A stretch of 52,468 nucleotides of DNA from Pseudomonas mandelii (GCF_006438925.1 NZ_RCZA01000006.1:410206-462673), one strand, 5' to 3'. Shown: positions 7,219 to 16,689, numbered from the stretch's first letter. Program-made: numbers and translations. Notes: generated by a model not told the origin, from the letters alone.

Positions 7219-7941
7219 ATGCTGTTTGTGTTTCGTATGTTATTGATGGGCCTACACTTTATCCTGGCCGGTGTGCTTGGGGTGATTCTCGGCCTGTGCC
7301 GACCGTTCAACCCGGACAACAGCCGTTTGTGTGCGCGTCTTTATGCATGGCCGGCGATGTGCATTTTGCGTCTGCGGGTGAAGGCCGACGTCGGACCGCT
7401 GATGGATAAACCCGACAGCTGCGTGATCATCGCCAACCACCAGTCCAACTACGATCTGTTTGTGTTCGGCAACGTGGTGCCCCGCCGCACCGTGTGTATC
7501 GGCAAGAAGAGTCTGAAGTGGGTGCCGCTGTTTGGTCAGTTGTTCTGGCTGGCGGGCAATGTACTGATCGATCGCGGCAATGCGCAGAAAGCGCGCCAGT
7601 CGATGCTGACCACTACCCACACGTTACAGAATGAAGACACTTCGATCTGGGTCTTCCCGGAAGGCACGCGCAACCTGGGCGAAGAGTTGCTGCCGTTCAA
7701 GAAAGGCGCCTTTCAAATGGCCATTGCCGCCGGCGTGCCGATTGTTCCGGTGTGTGTCAGCAGTTACGTTAAACACATGAGATTGAACCGTTGGCGCAGT
7801 GGGAAGATTCTGATCCGCTCGTTACCGGCGATTCCTACGACTGGAATGAGCCTGGAAGACATGCCGCTGCTGATTGCCCAGTGCCGCGAGCAGATGCGCG
7901 AGTGCATCGCTTCGATGGATCGGCAACTGCAAGCCGCGTAA
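7219..7941 (+). CDS. plsC: 1-acyl-sn-glycerol-3-phosphate acyltransferase
   Basis: A 240-residue PlsC-family enzyme that acylates lysophosphatidic acid to phosphatidic acid at the inner membrane. The first 30 residues form a hydrophobic membrane anchor. The catalytic HX4D motif is 'NHQSNYD' (residues 73-79, His74 and Asp79), the phosphate-binding motif is 'FPEGTRN' (146-152), and 'GVPIVPV' (172-178) is motif IV. All four blocks are intact and the length is normal for the family. Pseudomonas usually has several PlsC paralogues, so this may not be the essential copy. A terminator overlaps the stop. Confidence 0.93.
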   Translation: MLFVFRMLLMGLHFILAGVLGVILGLCRPFNPDNSRLCARLYAWPAMCILRLRVKADVGPLMDKPDSCVIIANHQSNYDLFVFGNVVPRRTVCIGKKSLKWVPLFGQLFWLAGNVLIDRGNAQKARQSMLTTTHTLQNEDTSIWVFPEGTRNLGEELLPFKKGAFQMAIAAGVPIVPVCVSSYVKHMRLNRWRSGKILIRSLPAIPTTGMSLEDMPLLIAQCREQMRECIASMDRQLQAA

Positions 7942-7942
7942 A

Positions 7943-7965
7943 AAAACCCGCCATGTGCGGGTTTT
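7943..7965 (+). terminator. Terminator of plsC
   Basis: AAAACCCGC / GCGGGTTTT stem with a 5-base loop and a T-rich tail, directly after the stop codon. Confidence 0.85.
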
Positions 7966-8102
7966 CTTTTGCCTGCGAGCTTTTGCCTGCGAACTCAACA
8001 GATTTCACTGACTCTCAAGCAGCAGACAGGGCTAAGCTGGAGACTGCCTGCCACTGCCATCTTTGCTAATAGAAAGCTGCCAATAAGAAGTGAATCACTA
8101 TC

Positions 8103-9074
8103 ATGGGTAGAGTTGTTGCTGCTGCGGTTTATAGCGCTGGTAAGAAAGTCACCAATATCACCCTCGACGAAGGCGCTGCCTGGGCTGCCAAGCCTGGCCA
8201 CTTTGTCTGGATCGGCCTCGAAGAGCCGAATGCCCAGGAACTTTTCAATCTGCAACGCCAGTTCAACCTGCACGAACTGGCCATTGAGGACGCCCTGGAA
8301 AAACACAGTCGACCGAAGTTGGAAACCTTCGGCGACGCGCTGTTCATCGTCACGTATTCGCCGATCCGGAATGAAGGAAAACTGGAGTTCATCGAGACTC
8401 ATATCTTTGCCGGCAAGGGCTACATCATTACCGCACGCAATGGTCACTCGGCGTCCTACGCCCATGTCCGACAACGCTGTGAGGCGCGTCCGCTGTTGCT
8501 GGAGCATGGGGAAGATTTCGTACTCTATGCCATCCTCGACTTCGTGATCGAAAACTACCAGCCCATGGGTGAAGCGATCCATGCAGAGATCGATGAGCTG
8601 GAAAGCAACGTGATGTGTAGTTCTCTGAACGAGCGCGACATTCAAAAACTCCATAGTCTGCGTCGGGATGTCTTGCGTTTGCGTCGTTATGCGGCGCCGA
8701 TGGTAGAGATTGGTGAGGAACTGCAAAAGCTCAACTTTCCGTTTATCGACAAGAACATGCGCCCGTACTTTCGCGATGTGCAGATCCACGTCACGCGGCA
8801 GATGGAAGACTTGACGACCCTGGCGGACATTGCCAGCCAGACCATTGAAGTTGGGGTATTACTGGAGGCGTCACGCCAAAGCGTGGTGCAGCGCAAGTTT
8901 GCGGCGTGGGCGGCGATTCTGGCGTTCCCGACGGCGGTGGCCGGGATATACGGGATGAACTTTCAGGACATGCCGGAGTTGAGTTGGCATTACGGATATT
9001 TCGGGGTGTTGGGGGTCATTACGGTGGGGTGCGTAAGTTTGTGGGCGAGCTTCAAGAAATCGGGGTGGTTGTAG
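8103..9074 (+). CDS. corA: CorA-family magnesium/cobalt transporter
   Basis: A 323-residue protein with the CorA plan: an acidic, helical cytoplasmic domain (about 1-260) and two C-terminal membrane spans. The selectivity motif 'YGMN' (283-286) sits at the end of the first span and is followed by a 'MPEL' loop, matching CorA proper rather than ZntB. The family forms homopentamers that carry Mg2+ (also Co2+ or Ni2+) into the cell. The C terminus keeps the basic 'FKKSGWL' end. No riboswitch is evident in the 160 bases upstream. It is a single gene; a REP pair lies downstream. Confidence 0.93.
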   Translation: MGRVVAAAVYSAGKKVTNITLDEGAAWAAKPGHFVWIGLEEPNAQELFNLQRQFNLHELAIEDALEKHSRPKLETFGDALFIVTYSPIRNEGKLEFIETHIFAGKGYIITARNGHSASYAHVRQRCEARPLLLEHGEDFVLYAILDFVIENYQPMGEAIHAEIDELESNVMCSSLNERDIQKLHSLRRDVLRLRRYAAPMVEIGEELQKLNFPFIDKNMRPYFRDVQIHVTRQMEDLTTLADIASQTIEVGVLLEASRQSVVQRKFAAWAAILAFPTAVAGIYGMNFQDMPELSWHYGYFGVLGVITVGCVSLWASFKKSGWL

Positions 9075-9100
9075 CCATTACCGAGGTGCCTGTGACATTC

Positions 9101-9169
9101 GCGAGCAAGCCCGCTCCCACAATGATCTCTGCAACACCGGAGATCCACTGTGGGGGCGGGCTTGTTCGC
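9101..9169. repeat. REP pair (family 1)
   Basis: Inverted REP units, GCGAGCAAGCCCGCTCCCACA and an imperfect copy at 9149-9169, are separated by 27 bases between corA and the convergent amidotransferase gene. Confidence 0.85.
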
Positions 9170-9182
9170 ACGCTTTTATCCT

Positions 9183-9911
9183 TTAAACCGCACCAGCTTC
9201 AGGCTTGTGCGCCACAAACCGCATCATCCACTCCGCAACGGTAGTGCCGTGATGCTCCTGGTCAAGGCTCGCCATACCTTTCGAATAAATCTGCTCGCCC
9301 AGCGCTTCCTGACGAATATCCAACAACGCGCGCGAGTAATCGTGAATGAACTCCGGATGCCCCTGGAAGCACAGCACCTGATCGTTGATGTGGTACGCGG
9401 CGAACGGGCAGAAATCGCTGGAAGCAATGACCGTGGCGTTTTCCGGTAGCGCGGTGACCTGGTCCTGATGGCTGATCAACAAGGTCAGCTCTTCCCTCAC
9501 CGGGCTCATCCACGGCGCCTTGGCAGCGAGTTTGTAGTTGTGGGTGCCGACGCCCCAGCCTTGGGTCGCGCGTTCACTCTTGCCACCCAGCAGCAGCGCC
9601 AACAGTTGATGGCCGAAGCACACGCCCAACAGTTTGTCGCCGCGCTTGTAGCGGGTCAGCAGGTAAGTCCTGAGGGTTTCAATCCACGGGTCGGTGCCGA
9701 AGGAATCGGCCTTGCTGCCGGTGACCAGGTAGGCATCGAACGTCAGCTCATCACCGGGATATTCGCCCTGCATCACGTTGTACACGGTGAACTCGGCAGC
9801 GATGGGTTGCTGCGAAAACAGACGCTGGAACATCTGCCCGTAACCCTGATATTGATCGACCAGTTCCGGACGAAGGATGTCGGTTTCCAGAATGCAGATG
9901 CGTAACGACAT
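9183..9911 (-). CDS. Class I glutamine amidotransferase-like protein
   Basis: A 242-residue stand-alone class I glutamine amidotransferase. The nucleophile elbow is 'GVCFGHQ' with Cys98, and the His/Glu pair is 'GHPE' (His185, Glu187), so the triad is complete. Such free-standing GuaA-like proteins hydrolyse glutamine or gamma-glutamyl compounds, for example in polyamine breakdown. The substrate here is unknown. I chose the ATG at 9911, where homology to 'RICILETD' begins and AGG lies upstream. It lies 95 bases downstream of the FadB/FadJ-like gene on the same strand and could be cotranscribed with it. Confidence 0.87.
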   Translation of the reverse strand: MSLRICILETDILRPELVDQYQGYGQMFQRLFSQQPIAAEFTVYNVMQGEYPGDELTFDAYLVTGSKADSFGTDPWIETLRTYLLTRYKRGDKLLGVCFGHQLLALLLGGKSERATQGWGVGTHNYKLAAKAPWMSPVREELTLLISHQDQVTALPENATVIASSDFCPFAAYHINDQVLCFQGHPEFIHDYSRALLDIRQEALGEQIYSKGMASLDQEHHGTTVAEWMMRFVAHKPEAGAV

Positions 9912-10006
9912 AAAAAATACCTGACACTTGATGGGAATAATGCACACCCCTGAGCCTGCCTTGAAACACAGTGGCAAGGCAAGCCCCGGAATGCGTCACC
10001 CGTCCC

Positions 10007-12151
10007 CTAGAACGCCTCCCCTTTAGCCGCTTTCTCCAGCAGTAGCGCAGGGGGTGCAAATCGCTCGCCATACTGCTCCGCCAGGTACTGGGCGCGGGCG
10101 ACAAAATCTTTCACGCCGTACTGATTGATGAACTGCAGCGCGCCGCCAGTCCAGGCGGCGAAGCCGATGCCGAAGATCGAGCCGACGTTGGCGTCCGCCG
10201 TCGAGGTCAACACCCCCTCCTCCACACAGCGCACGGTTTCGATGGCTTGCACGAACAGCAGCCGATCACGCACGTCCTTCGGCGAAATCTGCCCGTCAGC
10301 CTTCTCGAAACGGTTTTTCAGCTCTGGCCACAGATGCTTTTGCCCACCCGTTGGATAATCGTAGAAACCACCCCCCGCTGCCTTACCCGGACGCTTGTAC
10401 TCGTTGAGCAGCAAGTCAATCACGGCGAACGCCGGGTGCTCAATCAGCGGTTTCCCTTCTGCTTGCAGGTCTTTGGCGGTTTGCTGGCGGATATGGCTCA
10501 TCAAGCTGAGGGAAACTTCGTCGGAGATCGCCAGAGGTCCGATCGGCATGCCAGCCTTGCGCGCTTCGGTCTCGATCATCGGCGCGCTCACGCCTTCGCC
10601 CAGCATGGCGATACCTTCGTTGGTGAATGTGCCGAACACCCTCGAGGTGAAAAAACCGCGACTGTCGTTGACCACAATCGGCGTTTTCTTGATTTGCAGG
10701 ACGAAATCGAACCCGCGAGCCAGGGTTTCGTCGCTGGTGCGGGCGCCTTTGATGATTTCCACCAAGGGCATTTTCTCCACGGGACTGAAGAAATGCAGAC
10801 CGAGGAACTTGCTCTGATCCGGCACCGCGGTCGCGAGGCCGCTGATTGGCAAGGTCGACGTGTTGGAAGCAATCACCGCATCCGGACCAACGACCTTTTG
10901 CGCCGCCGAAGAGACGCTGGCTTTCAAATCGCGATCTTCAAACACCGCTTCAATGATCAGATCACAACCGGCCAGGTCGGCATCGCTGTCAGTGGGGTGA
11001 ATTCGCGCCAGCGTTGCATCGCGCTGATCGGCACTCAATTGGCCACGAGCAACCTTCTTGTCCAGCAGCGCCGCCGAATGAGCCTTGCCCTTCTGTGCGG
11101 CCGCAAGATTGATGTCCTTGAGCACCACGTCGATGCCGGCTGACGCGCTGACAAAGGCGATTCCGGCGCCCATCATGCCTGCGCCCAGCACGCCCACACG
11201 ATGCGTCACGTAAGGTGCAAAGCCTTGGGGCCGCGAGCCGCCGGCATTGATTTCGTTGAGCTGGAACCAGAACGTGCCGATCAGGTTTTTCGACACCTGG
11301 CCGGTGGTCAATTCGGTGAAGTAACGGGTTTCGATCAAGTGCGCGGTGTCGAAATCCACCTGAGCACCTTCCACCGCGGCGCAGAGAATTTTCTCTGGCG
11401 CGGGCAGGCAGCCCTGGGTTTTGCTGCGCAGGATCGACGGCGCGATGGCCAGCATTTGCGCGACTTTCGGGTTCGACGGCGTGCCACCCGGAATCCGGTA
11501 ACCCTTCACGTCCCAGCGCTGCACAACCGAAGGATTGGCGATAATCCAGGCGCGAGCCTTGGCCAGCAGTTCATCACGATCCGCCGCCAACTCATCAATC
11601 AAACCTGCCCGCAACGCCTGCTGCGGCCGGACTTTCTTGCCCTCGAGCAGGTACGGCAAAGCTTTTTCAATACCAAGCATCCGCACCATGCGCACCACTC
11701 CGCCGCCGCCCGGCAACAGGCCGAGGGTCACTTCCGGCAAGCCGAGTTGCACCGAAGAATCGTCCAGCGCAACCCGGTGATGGCACGCCAGGCAGATTTC
11801 CCAACCGCCGCCCAACGCGGCGCCGTTGATCGCGGCGACCACCGGTTTACCGAGGGTTTCCAGGGTGCGCAGCTGCCCTTTGAGTGTCAGCACCATGTCG
11901 TAAAAGGCTATGGCTTCGGGCTTGCCGACCTTGATCAGTTCATTGAGGTCGCCGCCGGCGAAAAAGGTTTTCTTGGCCGAGGTGATGATCACGCCGGCGA
12001 GGGTGTCTTTGTCGGCAACGAGTCTGGCAACACACGCGGCCATGGCTTCGCGGTAAACCGCGTTCATGGTGTTGGCGCTCTGGCCCGGCATGTCGATGGT
12101 CAGGACGACGATCTGGTCCTGACCTTTTTCGTAACGAATGGCTTCAGTCAT
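10007..12151 (-). CDS. fadJ-like: Bifunctional enoyl-CoA hydratase / 3-hydroxyacyl-CoA dehydrogenase (FadB/FadJ type)
   Basis: A 714-residue fatty-acid oxidation enzyme. The N-terminal hydratase domain keeps both catalytic glutamates ('GGGWE' Glu118 and 'LPE' Glu140). The dehydrogenase domain has the NAD-binding 'GAGMMG' at 323-328 and the catalytic His453 in 'LHFFSP'. The C-terminal half carries the second 3HCDH domain. It performs the second and third steps of beta-oxidation and would pass 3-ketoacyl-CoA to the thiolase encoded just upstream (24-base gap), so the two form one operon. The stretch resembles FadJ more than FadB by eye; a phylogeny would decide. Confidence 0.93.
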   Translation of the reverse strand: MTEAIRYEKGQDQIVVLTIDMPGQSANTMNAVYREAMAACVARLVADKDTLAGVIITSAKKTFFAGGDLNELIKVGKPEAIAFYDMVLTLKGQLRTLETLGKPVVAAINGAALGGGWEICLACHHRVALDDSSVQLGLPEVTLGLLPGGGGVVRMVRMLGIEKALPYLLEGKKVRPQQALRAGLIDELAADRDELLAKARAWIIANPSVVQRWDVKGYRIPGGTPSNPKVAQMLAIAPSILRSKTQGCLPAPEKILCAAVEGAQVDFDTAHLIETRYFTELTTGQVSKNLIGTFWFQLNEINAGGSRPQGFAPYVTHRVGVLGAGMMGAGIAFVSASAGIDVVLKDINLAAAQKGKAHSAALLDKKVARGQLSADQRDATLARIHPTDSDADLAGCDLIIEAVFEDRDLKASVSSAAQKVVGPDAVIASNTSTLPISGLATAVPDQSKFLGLHFFSPVEKMPLVEIIKGARTSDETLARGFDFVLQIKKTPIVVNDSRGFFTSRVFGTFTNEGIAMLGEGVSAPMIETEARKAGMPIGPLAISDEVSLSLMSHIRQQTAKDLQAEGKPLIEHPAFAVIDLLLNEYKRPGKAAGGGFYDYPTGGQKHLWPELKNRFEKADGQISPKDVRDRLLFVQAIETVRCVEEGVLTSTADANVGSIFGIGFAAWTGGALQFINQYGVKDFVARAQYLAEQYGERFAPPALLLEKAAKGEAF

Positions 12152-12175
12152 GGAAGGTTTCCTTGAAGTCGGGGC

Positions 12176-13381
12176 TCAGAGGCGTTCGATGATGGTGGCA
12201 ATGCCCATGCCGCCGCCGACACACAGTGTCGCGAGGCCATAGCGCAGGCGCCGGGTTTCCAGTTCATCGAGCAGCGTGCCGAGGATCGCGCAGCCAGTGG
12301 CACCCAGCGGGTGGCCCATGGCGATGGAGCCGCCGTTGACGTTGACCTTGTCCGGGTCGATCGCCATGTCCTTGATGAATTTCAGCACCACCGAGGCGAA
12401 AGCTTCATTGACCTCGAACAAGTCAATGTCTTCAATCCGTAGCCCGGCCTTGGCCAGTGCCTTGCGAGTGGCCGGCGCGGGGCCGGTGAGCATGATGGTC
12501 GGGTCGGTGCTGGTGATGGCGGTGGCGACGATCCGCGCCCGCGGTTGCAACCCTAGCGCCCGACCCTTGGCTTCGGAGCCGATCAGCATCAGCGCCGCGC
12601 CATCGACGATCCCGGAACTGTTACCCGCCGTGTGCACATGGTTGATCCGCTCGAGATGGCTGTAAACCCGAAGCGCGGTGGCATCGAAGCCCATTTGCCC
12701 GATCATCTCGAAGCTCGGCTTGAGCTTGCCCAAGCCTTCCATGGTCGATCCGGCGCGGATGAATTCATCGTGATCGAGCAGGATGATGCCGTTCTGATCC
12801 TGCACCGGCACCAGCGATTTGTTGAACGAACCGTCAGCCCTTGCCCGCGCTGCCTTTTGCTGAGAGTGCAGCGCATAGGCATCGACGTCCTGACGGCTAA
12901 AGCCTTCGATCGTGGCGATCAGGTCAGCGCCCACGCCTTGAGGGGCAAAATGGCTGTGAAAACTGGTTTCCGGGTCATGTGCCCAGGCGCCGCCATCGCT
13001 GCCCATCGGCACGCGAGACATGGACTCGACGCCGCCGACCACCACCAGGTCTTCGAAGCCGGAACGCACCTTCATCGCGCCGAGGTTCACCGCCTCCAAC
13101 CCCGAGGCGCAGAAGCGGTTGATCTGCAAACCCGCCACGCTGACGTCCCAATCCGCCACTTGGGTCGCGGTTTTGGCGATGTCGGAACCCTGGTCGCCGA
13201 TGGGCGTCACGCAGCCCAGTACCACATCGTCGACCTGACTGGTATCGAGAGACGTGCGCTGTTGCAGCGCCGTGAGCAGCCCGGCTACCAGGTTCACCGG
13301 TTTGACGCTGTGCAAGGCGCCATTTGCCTTGCCTTTGCCGCGGGGCGTGCGTAACGCGTCGAAAATCAAAGCGTGGGTCAT
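12176..13381 (-). CDS. fadI/fadA-like: Acetyl-CoA C-acyltransferase (thiolase)
   Basis: A 401-residue thiolase. The nucleophile is Cys91 ('NRFCASG'), the general base is His357 ('GHPLGATG'), and the second Cys387 lies in 'CVGGGMG', so the active site is complete. It cleaves 3-ketoacyl-CoA to acetyl-CoA in beta-oxidation or runs in reverse. I chose the ATG at 13381, preceded by GAGGACGTC; the longer frame from 13468 adds 29 residues without thiolase character. It is the first gene of the operon with the FadB/FadJ-like gene. The region 13382-13774 upstream would hold its promoter. Confidence 0.92.
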   Translation of the reverse strand: MTHALIFDALRTPRGKGKANGALHSVKPVNLVAGLLTALQQRTSLDTSQVDDVVLGCVTPIGDQGSDIAKTATQVADWDVSVAGLQINRFCASGLEAVNLGAMKVRSGFEDLVVVGGVESMSRVPMGSDGGAWAHDPETSFHSHFAPQGVGADLIATIEGFSRQDVDAYALHSQQKAARARADGSFNKSLVPVQDQNGIILLDHDEFIRAGSTMEGLGKLKPSFEMIGQMGFDATALRVYSHLERINHVHTAGNSSGIVDGAALMLIGSEAKGRALGLQPRARIVATAITSTDPTIMLTGPAPATRKALAKAGLRIEDIDLFEVNEAFASVVLKFIKDMAIDPDKVNVNGGSIAMGHPLGATGCAILGTLLDELETRRLRYGLATLCVGGGMGIATIIERL

Positions 13382-13774
13382 GACGTCCTCGAACCTGGGC
13401 GGGGGTGTAAATGCAGAGTCTCCACTCTTAGGCCCGGCGGCCGTGGATTCAATGACCGCAGCGCTCACTGACGTTGACGGTCACGCTCAGACGGACGGTA
13501 GGCAACCACCGGATTAATCGTTTCGTGACACCAAGCTGTCTAGCAAACGGGCGCCCAAGAAGCTGGCAATAGGCCTCATGCCTTTTTAAGAGCAATTTAT
13601 GTGAAGTCCATACGAAATGGATCTAAACCAAGCGTGACGCGGGCTCTAAGGTGAACTTGTACGAAGTTGTCGTCGGGTTTTGCCGAGGCGCTCGTCAAAC
13701 AGGAAGTGCAACGCTCTGCCGTCATGGAGAAATGCAGGCAGGCATCAGGAAATAACAATAAAGGCGGTCAAGCC
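13382..13774. other. Divergent promoter region, no gene seen
   Basis: About 390 bases lie between the divergent thiolase and small membrane protein genes. I see no convincing coding frame. The plus-strand frame 13667-13870 is better started at 13775. No clear fatty-acid regulator palindrome was found by eye. Confidence 0.4.
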
Positions 13775-13870
13775 ATGTTCAAACAATCGAAAGTACGTCA
13801 AGCCGGGCTCATTCTTTTCGCCACTACGCTGTTGTTGATTTTGCCGAACCTGACCAAGGTGATCGGCTAG
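13775..13870 (+). CDS. 31-residue single-span membrane protein
   Basis: A very small protein: seven basic or polar residues ('MFKQSKV'), then one hydrophobic span (about residues 11-25) and a short tail ending 'TKVIG'. An AAGGCGG ribosome-binding site sits 7 bases before the ATG. Many small bacterial proteins of this plan bind and tune larger membrane complexes. The next gene is an exported cytochrome c, but a link is speculative. Frame and ribosome-binding site support a real gene. Confidence 0.5.
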   Translation: MFKQSKVRQAGLILFATTLLLILPNLTKVIG

Positions 13871-13977
13871 TCGGTCAATAAAAAATACGGCGCCAGGGTT
13901 TATCGCCCTCTAAAAATGTGACTGGCTCGCTACCCGGGCCAGCGTGGGTGTGCCACCCTTTGCGGCACTACCACGAC

Positions 13978-14799
13978 ATGGACGGCGATCATTTGAAAAC
14001 GCTCATTCTTTTCGGGGCCTTGCTGCTCAGCACGCCTCTGTCTGCCGCACAGCTGAACCTCGAGCTGGGCGCGAGCAGTCGCACCTGGCAAACCGAGGAG
14101 TTGCTCAAGCATCCTCAGGTTCAGACCCTCACGATCAGCAACGACGTTTCCTACAAACGGGACATGAGCTATCGCGCTGTTCCGTTGGCTGCGTTGTTGA
14201 CGGGCATCAAGTCTGAAGACCATTTACAGGCAGTAGCCCTGGATGGTTTTGCCGCAGAACTGTCAGCCGCGCCGTTGCTCAACACCCAGGGTGCGCGCGC
14301 ATGGTTGGCGATTGAAGAACCCGACAAGCCGTGGCCACCGCTGTCGGAAGGCAAACCCGGCGCCGGGCCGTTCTATCTGGTCTGGACCGATCCACAGGCG
14401 AGCGACATCAGCCCCGAGCAATGGCCCTTTCAAGTGGCGAGCATCAAGCGCATGGCACCAGTGGCCGAGCGCTTCCCTGCCCTGCTGCCTGATCCGGCGT
14501 TGAAGGCTGACGATCCGGTGAACAAGGGCTTTGCGCTGTTTCAGAAAAATTGCCTGGCGTGTCATCGATTGAACGGCGCCGGGGATGCGCAGTTTGGGCC
14601 GGACCTGAATATTCCGTTTAACCCGACCGAGTACTTCGGTGCGGATTTCCTCAAACGCTACATTCGTGATCCGCAGAGCTTGCGCCAGTGGCCTCAGGCG
14701 AAGATGCCCGGGTTCTCGGAGACGGTGTTGCCGGACGGGGATCTGGAGAGGTTGGTGGGGTATTTGAAGCATATGGCGGGGCGCAAAGTTAAACCCTGA
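13978..14799 (+). CDS. Exported cytochrome c with N-terminal molybdopterin-oxidoreductase-like region
   Basis: A 273-residue exported protein. After a signal peptide (hydrophobic core 'LILFGALLLS', cleavage near 'SAA') comes a region of about 150 residues that looks like the substrate domain of YedY-type sulfite-oxidase-fold proteins ('VPLAALLTG', 'PFYLVW'). A class I cytochrome c follows with heme site 'CLACH' (192-196) and axial Met243 ('KMPGF'). I see no cofactor Cys of a true molybdoenzyme, so it is probably an electron carrier only. The ATG at 13978 keeps the signal peptide near the N terminus; a TTG at 13993 is an alternative. Confidence 0.75.
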   Translation: MDGDHLKTLILFGALLLSTPLSAAQLNLELGASSRTWQTEELLKHPQVQTLTISNDVSYKRDMSYRAVPLAALLTGIKSEDHLQAVALDGFAAELSAAPLLNTQGARAWLAIEEPDKPWPPLSEGKPGAGPFYLVWTDPQASDISPEQWPFQVASIKRMAPVAERFPALLPDPALKADDPVNKGFALFQKNCLACHRLNGAGDAQFGPDLNIPFNPTEYFGADFLKRYIRDPQSLRQWPQAKMPGFSETVLPDGDLERLVGYLKHMAGRKVKP

Positions 14800-14810
14800 C
14801 ACTACCCCCC

Positions 14811-14899
14811 TGTGGGAGCGAGCCTGCTCGCGATGGCGCCTGTTCAGTCAGAACTGCTGCGACTGACACACCGCTATCGCGAGCAGGCTCGCTCCCACA
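14811..14899. repeat. REP pair (family 1)
   Basis: The 24-nt arms 14811-14834 and 14876-14899 (TGTGGGAGCGAGCCTGCTCG and its complement) are perfect inverted copies, placed between the cytochrome gene and the convergent transglutaminase gene. Confidence 0.92.
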
Positions 14900-14920
14900 G
14901 GGGATTTGTGGTGTTCCGGA

Positions 14921-15730
14921 TTATTGCTGTTGGACTGAGATAATCGGTATCGGCGTTGGCGAAACAAACACCTTCGCATGCATCTGCTCGCACCCACCGC
15001 CCCGGCGCATACCCCGTACCGGGCAGGCATCCAGGTAATCCAGGCCCACCGCCAGTTTCAGATGACGCTCAGGCCGCGCCAATTCATTGGTCACGTCGAA
15101 GCTGTACCAGGCGTCATCGAGCCAGGCTTCCGCCCAGGCGTGACTGGCCAGGTGTTCGCTGTTCTCGCTGTACAAATAACCCGACACATAACGCGACGGA
15201 ATGCCCAGGCTGCGAGCGCAGGCGAGAAACGCGTGGGTGTGATCCTGACAGACACCCGAACGCCCGGCGAAGGCCTGGGCGGCGCTGGTGTCCACTTCGG
15301 TCGAGCCCGGCGTGTAGGTCATGTGCTGGTTCAGGCCATGCATCAAGTCGATCAGCGCCGTGCGATCCCGGCGCTGCTTACATTCTTTCTCGGCGAACGC
15401 ACGCAGGGCTTCGTCGGCTTCGGTCAGGCGCGTGAAACGCAGGAACGGCAGCGCCGACTGGCTTTCATGTTCCGCCTCGCGCAATTCGTCGATGTCCACC
15501 TGGCCCCGGGCGCCGATGATGATCGCCTCGTGAGGCTCGTCCAGGGTCAGCACGTGCAGGATATTGCCGAACGGATCGAGTTGCGCGCGCACCGGGCGCG
15601 GCAAGTCGAGCTGCCAGCTGAGCACGTGCTGGCGCTCGCTGTCGTGGGGTGTCAGTCGCAGGTACTGGATGCTCGCCCGCACCTGATCTTCATAGTGATA
15701 GGTGGTCTCGTGGCTAATGGAAAGTCTCAT
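14921..15730 (-). CDS. Transglutaminase-like cysteine protease/ligase
   Basis: A 269-residue protein with the N-terminal beta domain seen in bacterial transglutaminase-like proteins ('ISHETTYHYE') and a papain-like core. The triad is intact: Cys161 ('SGVCQDH'), His197 ('ASHAWAE') and Asp212 ('FDVTN'). No signal peptide is present, so it acts in the cytoplasm. It is the last gene of a three-gene operon (ATP-grasp, alpha-E, this one) and overlaps the alpha-E gene by 4 bases. This trio is widely conserved and thought to make or process a peptide or protein amide bond; its product is unknown. Confidence 0.92.
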   Translation of the reverse strand: MRLSISHETTYHYEDQVRASIQYLRLTPHDSERQHVLSWQLDLPRPVRAQLDPFGNILHVLTLDEPHEAIIIGARGQVDIDELREAEHESQSALPFLRFTRLTEADEALRAFAEKECKQRRDRTALIDLMHGLNQHMTYTPGSTEVDTSAAQAFAGRSGVCQDHTHAFLACARSLGIPSRYVSGYLYSENSEHLASHAWAEAWLDDAWYSFDVTNELARPERHLKLAVGLDYLDACPVRGMRRGGGCEQMHAKVFVSPTPIPIISVQQQ

Positions 15731-16677
15731 GCAGCCTCCAGGTAGGAACTGTGTATGGCGTTACCCAACTGGCGCACCAGCGGGATGAACTCGGTCAGCC
15801 AGGCGTGCAGGCCTTCGTCGAGAATTTCGGTGATGCCGGTGTAGCGCAGGCGTGCGTCCATTTCCGCTGCCAGGCGTTGCGCGGGACGACCATTGGCCCC
15901 CGGCAACTGGGCAAGGATCTGGTCGATTTCTTCGGTACAGGCACGCAATGAACGCGGAACGTCAGCGCGCAGCAACAGCAACTCGGCCACATGCCGGGCG
16001 CCGGGCGCATCGCGGTAGATCTCGGTGTAGGCCTCGAACGAGGACAACGCCCGCAGCAAAGCACTCCACTGGTAATACGCGTGAGCGGTGCCATCACTGA
16101 CCGCCTCGGCCTGATCGCCAGCCATTTCGTAGCGGGCGTCGAGCAGGCGCAACGTGTTGTCCGCCCTTTCGATAAACGTCCCCAGACGAATAAAGCGGAA
16201 CGCATCGTTACGCATGATCGTGCCGTAGGACGCGCCCCGGAACAGGTGGGAACGTTCCTTGATCCACTCGCAGAATCGGCTCATGCCGTAGCGACTCAAG
16301 CCCTGATCGGCAATCCCGCGGATTTCCAGCCAAGTGGCATTGATGTTTTCCCACATGTCGGCGGTGATTCGCCCACGCACCGCATGGGCACTGGCCCGCG
16401 CAGCGCCGAGGCAGCTGTAGATGCTCGCCGGGTTGGCCGCGTCCAGGGCGAAGAAATGCAGCAGTCGTTCAGCGTGCAATTCGCCGTGGCGCTCCAGGTA
16501 ATCGTCCAGGGTGCCGGTGATCAACAACGGCATGGCGAGTTCATGCAGGCCATCACCACGACCATCCTGTGGCATCAGCGACAGCGAATAACTGATGTCG
16601 AGCATCCGTGCGAGGTTTTCCGCCCGCTCCAGGTAACGCGACATCCAATACAAATCCGAGGCAGTTCTACTTAACAT
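15727..16677 (-). CDS. Alpha-E domain protein
   Basis: A 316-residue, almost wholly alpha-helical protein. The start 'MLSRTASDLYWMSRYLERAE' and the spaced Arg/Glu residues are typical of the alpha-E family. No catalytic motif is known for the family. It overlaps the transglutaminase start by 4 bases and follows the ATP-grasp gene by 12 bases, so the three proteins are made together and probably form a complex. Confidence 0.92.
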   Translation of the reverse strand: MLSRTASDLYWMSRYLERAENLARMLDISYSLSLMPQDGRGDGLHELAMPLLITGTLDDYLERHGELHAERLLHFFALDAANPASIYSCLGAARASAHAVRGRITADMWENINATWLEIRGIADQGLSRYGMSRFCEWIKERSHLFRGASYGTIMRNDAFRFIRLGTFIERADNTLRLLDARYEMAGDQAEAVSDGTAHAYYQWSALLRALSSFEAYTEIYRDAPGARHVAELLLLRADVPRSLRACTEEIDQILAQLPGANGRPAQRLAAEMDARLRYTGITEILDEGLHAWLTEFIPLVRQLGNAIHSSYLEAA

Positions 16678-16689
16678 GGCAGGCTTCCT

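Noticed and set aside
10247..12166. Long plus-strand frames opposite the FadB/FadJ-like gene
   Set aside because: Shadows of the real minus-strand gene; composition is typical of reversed coding sequence.
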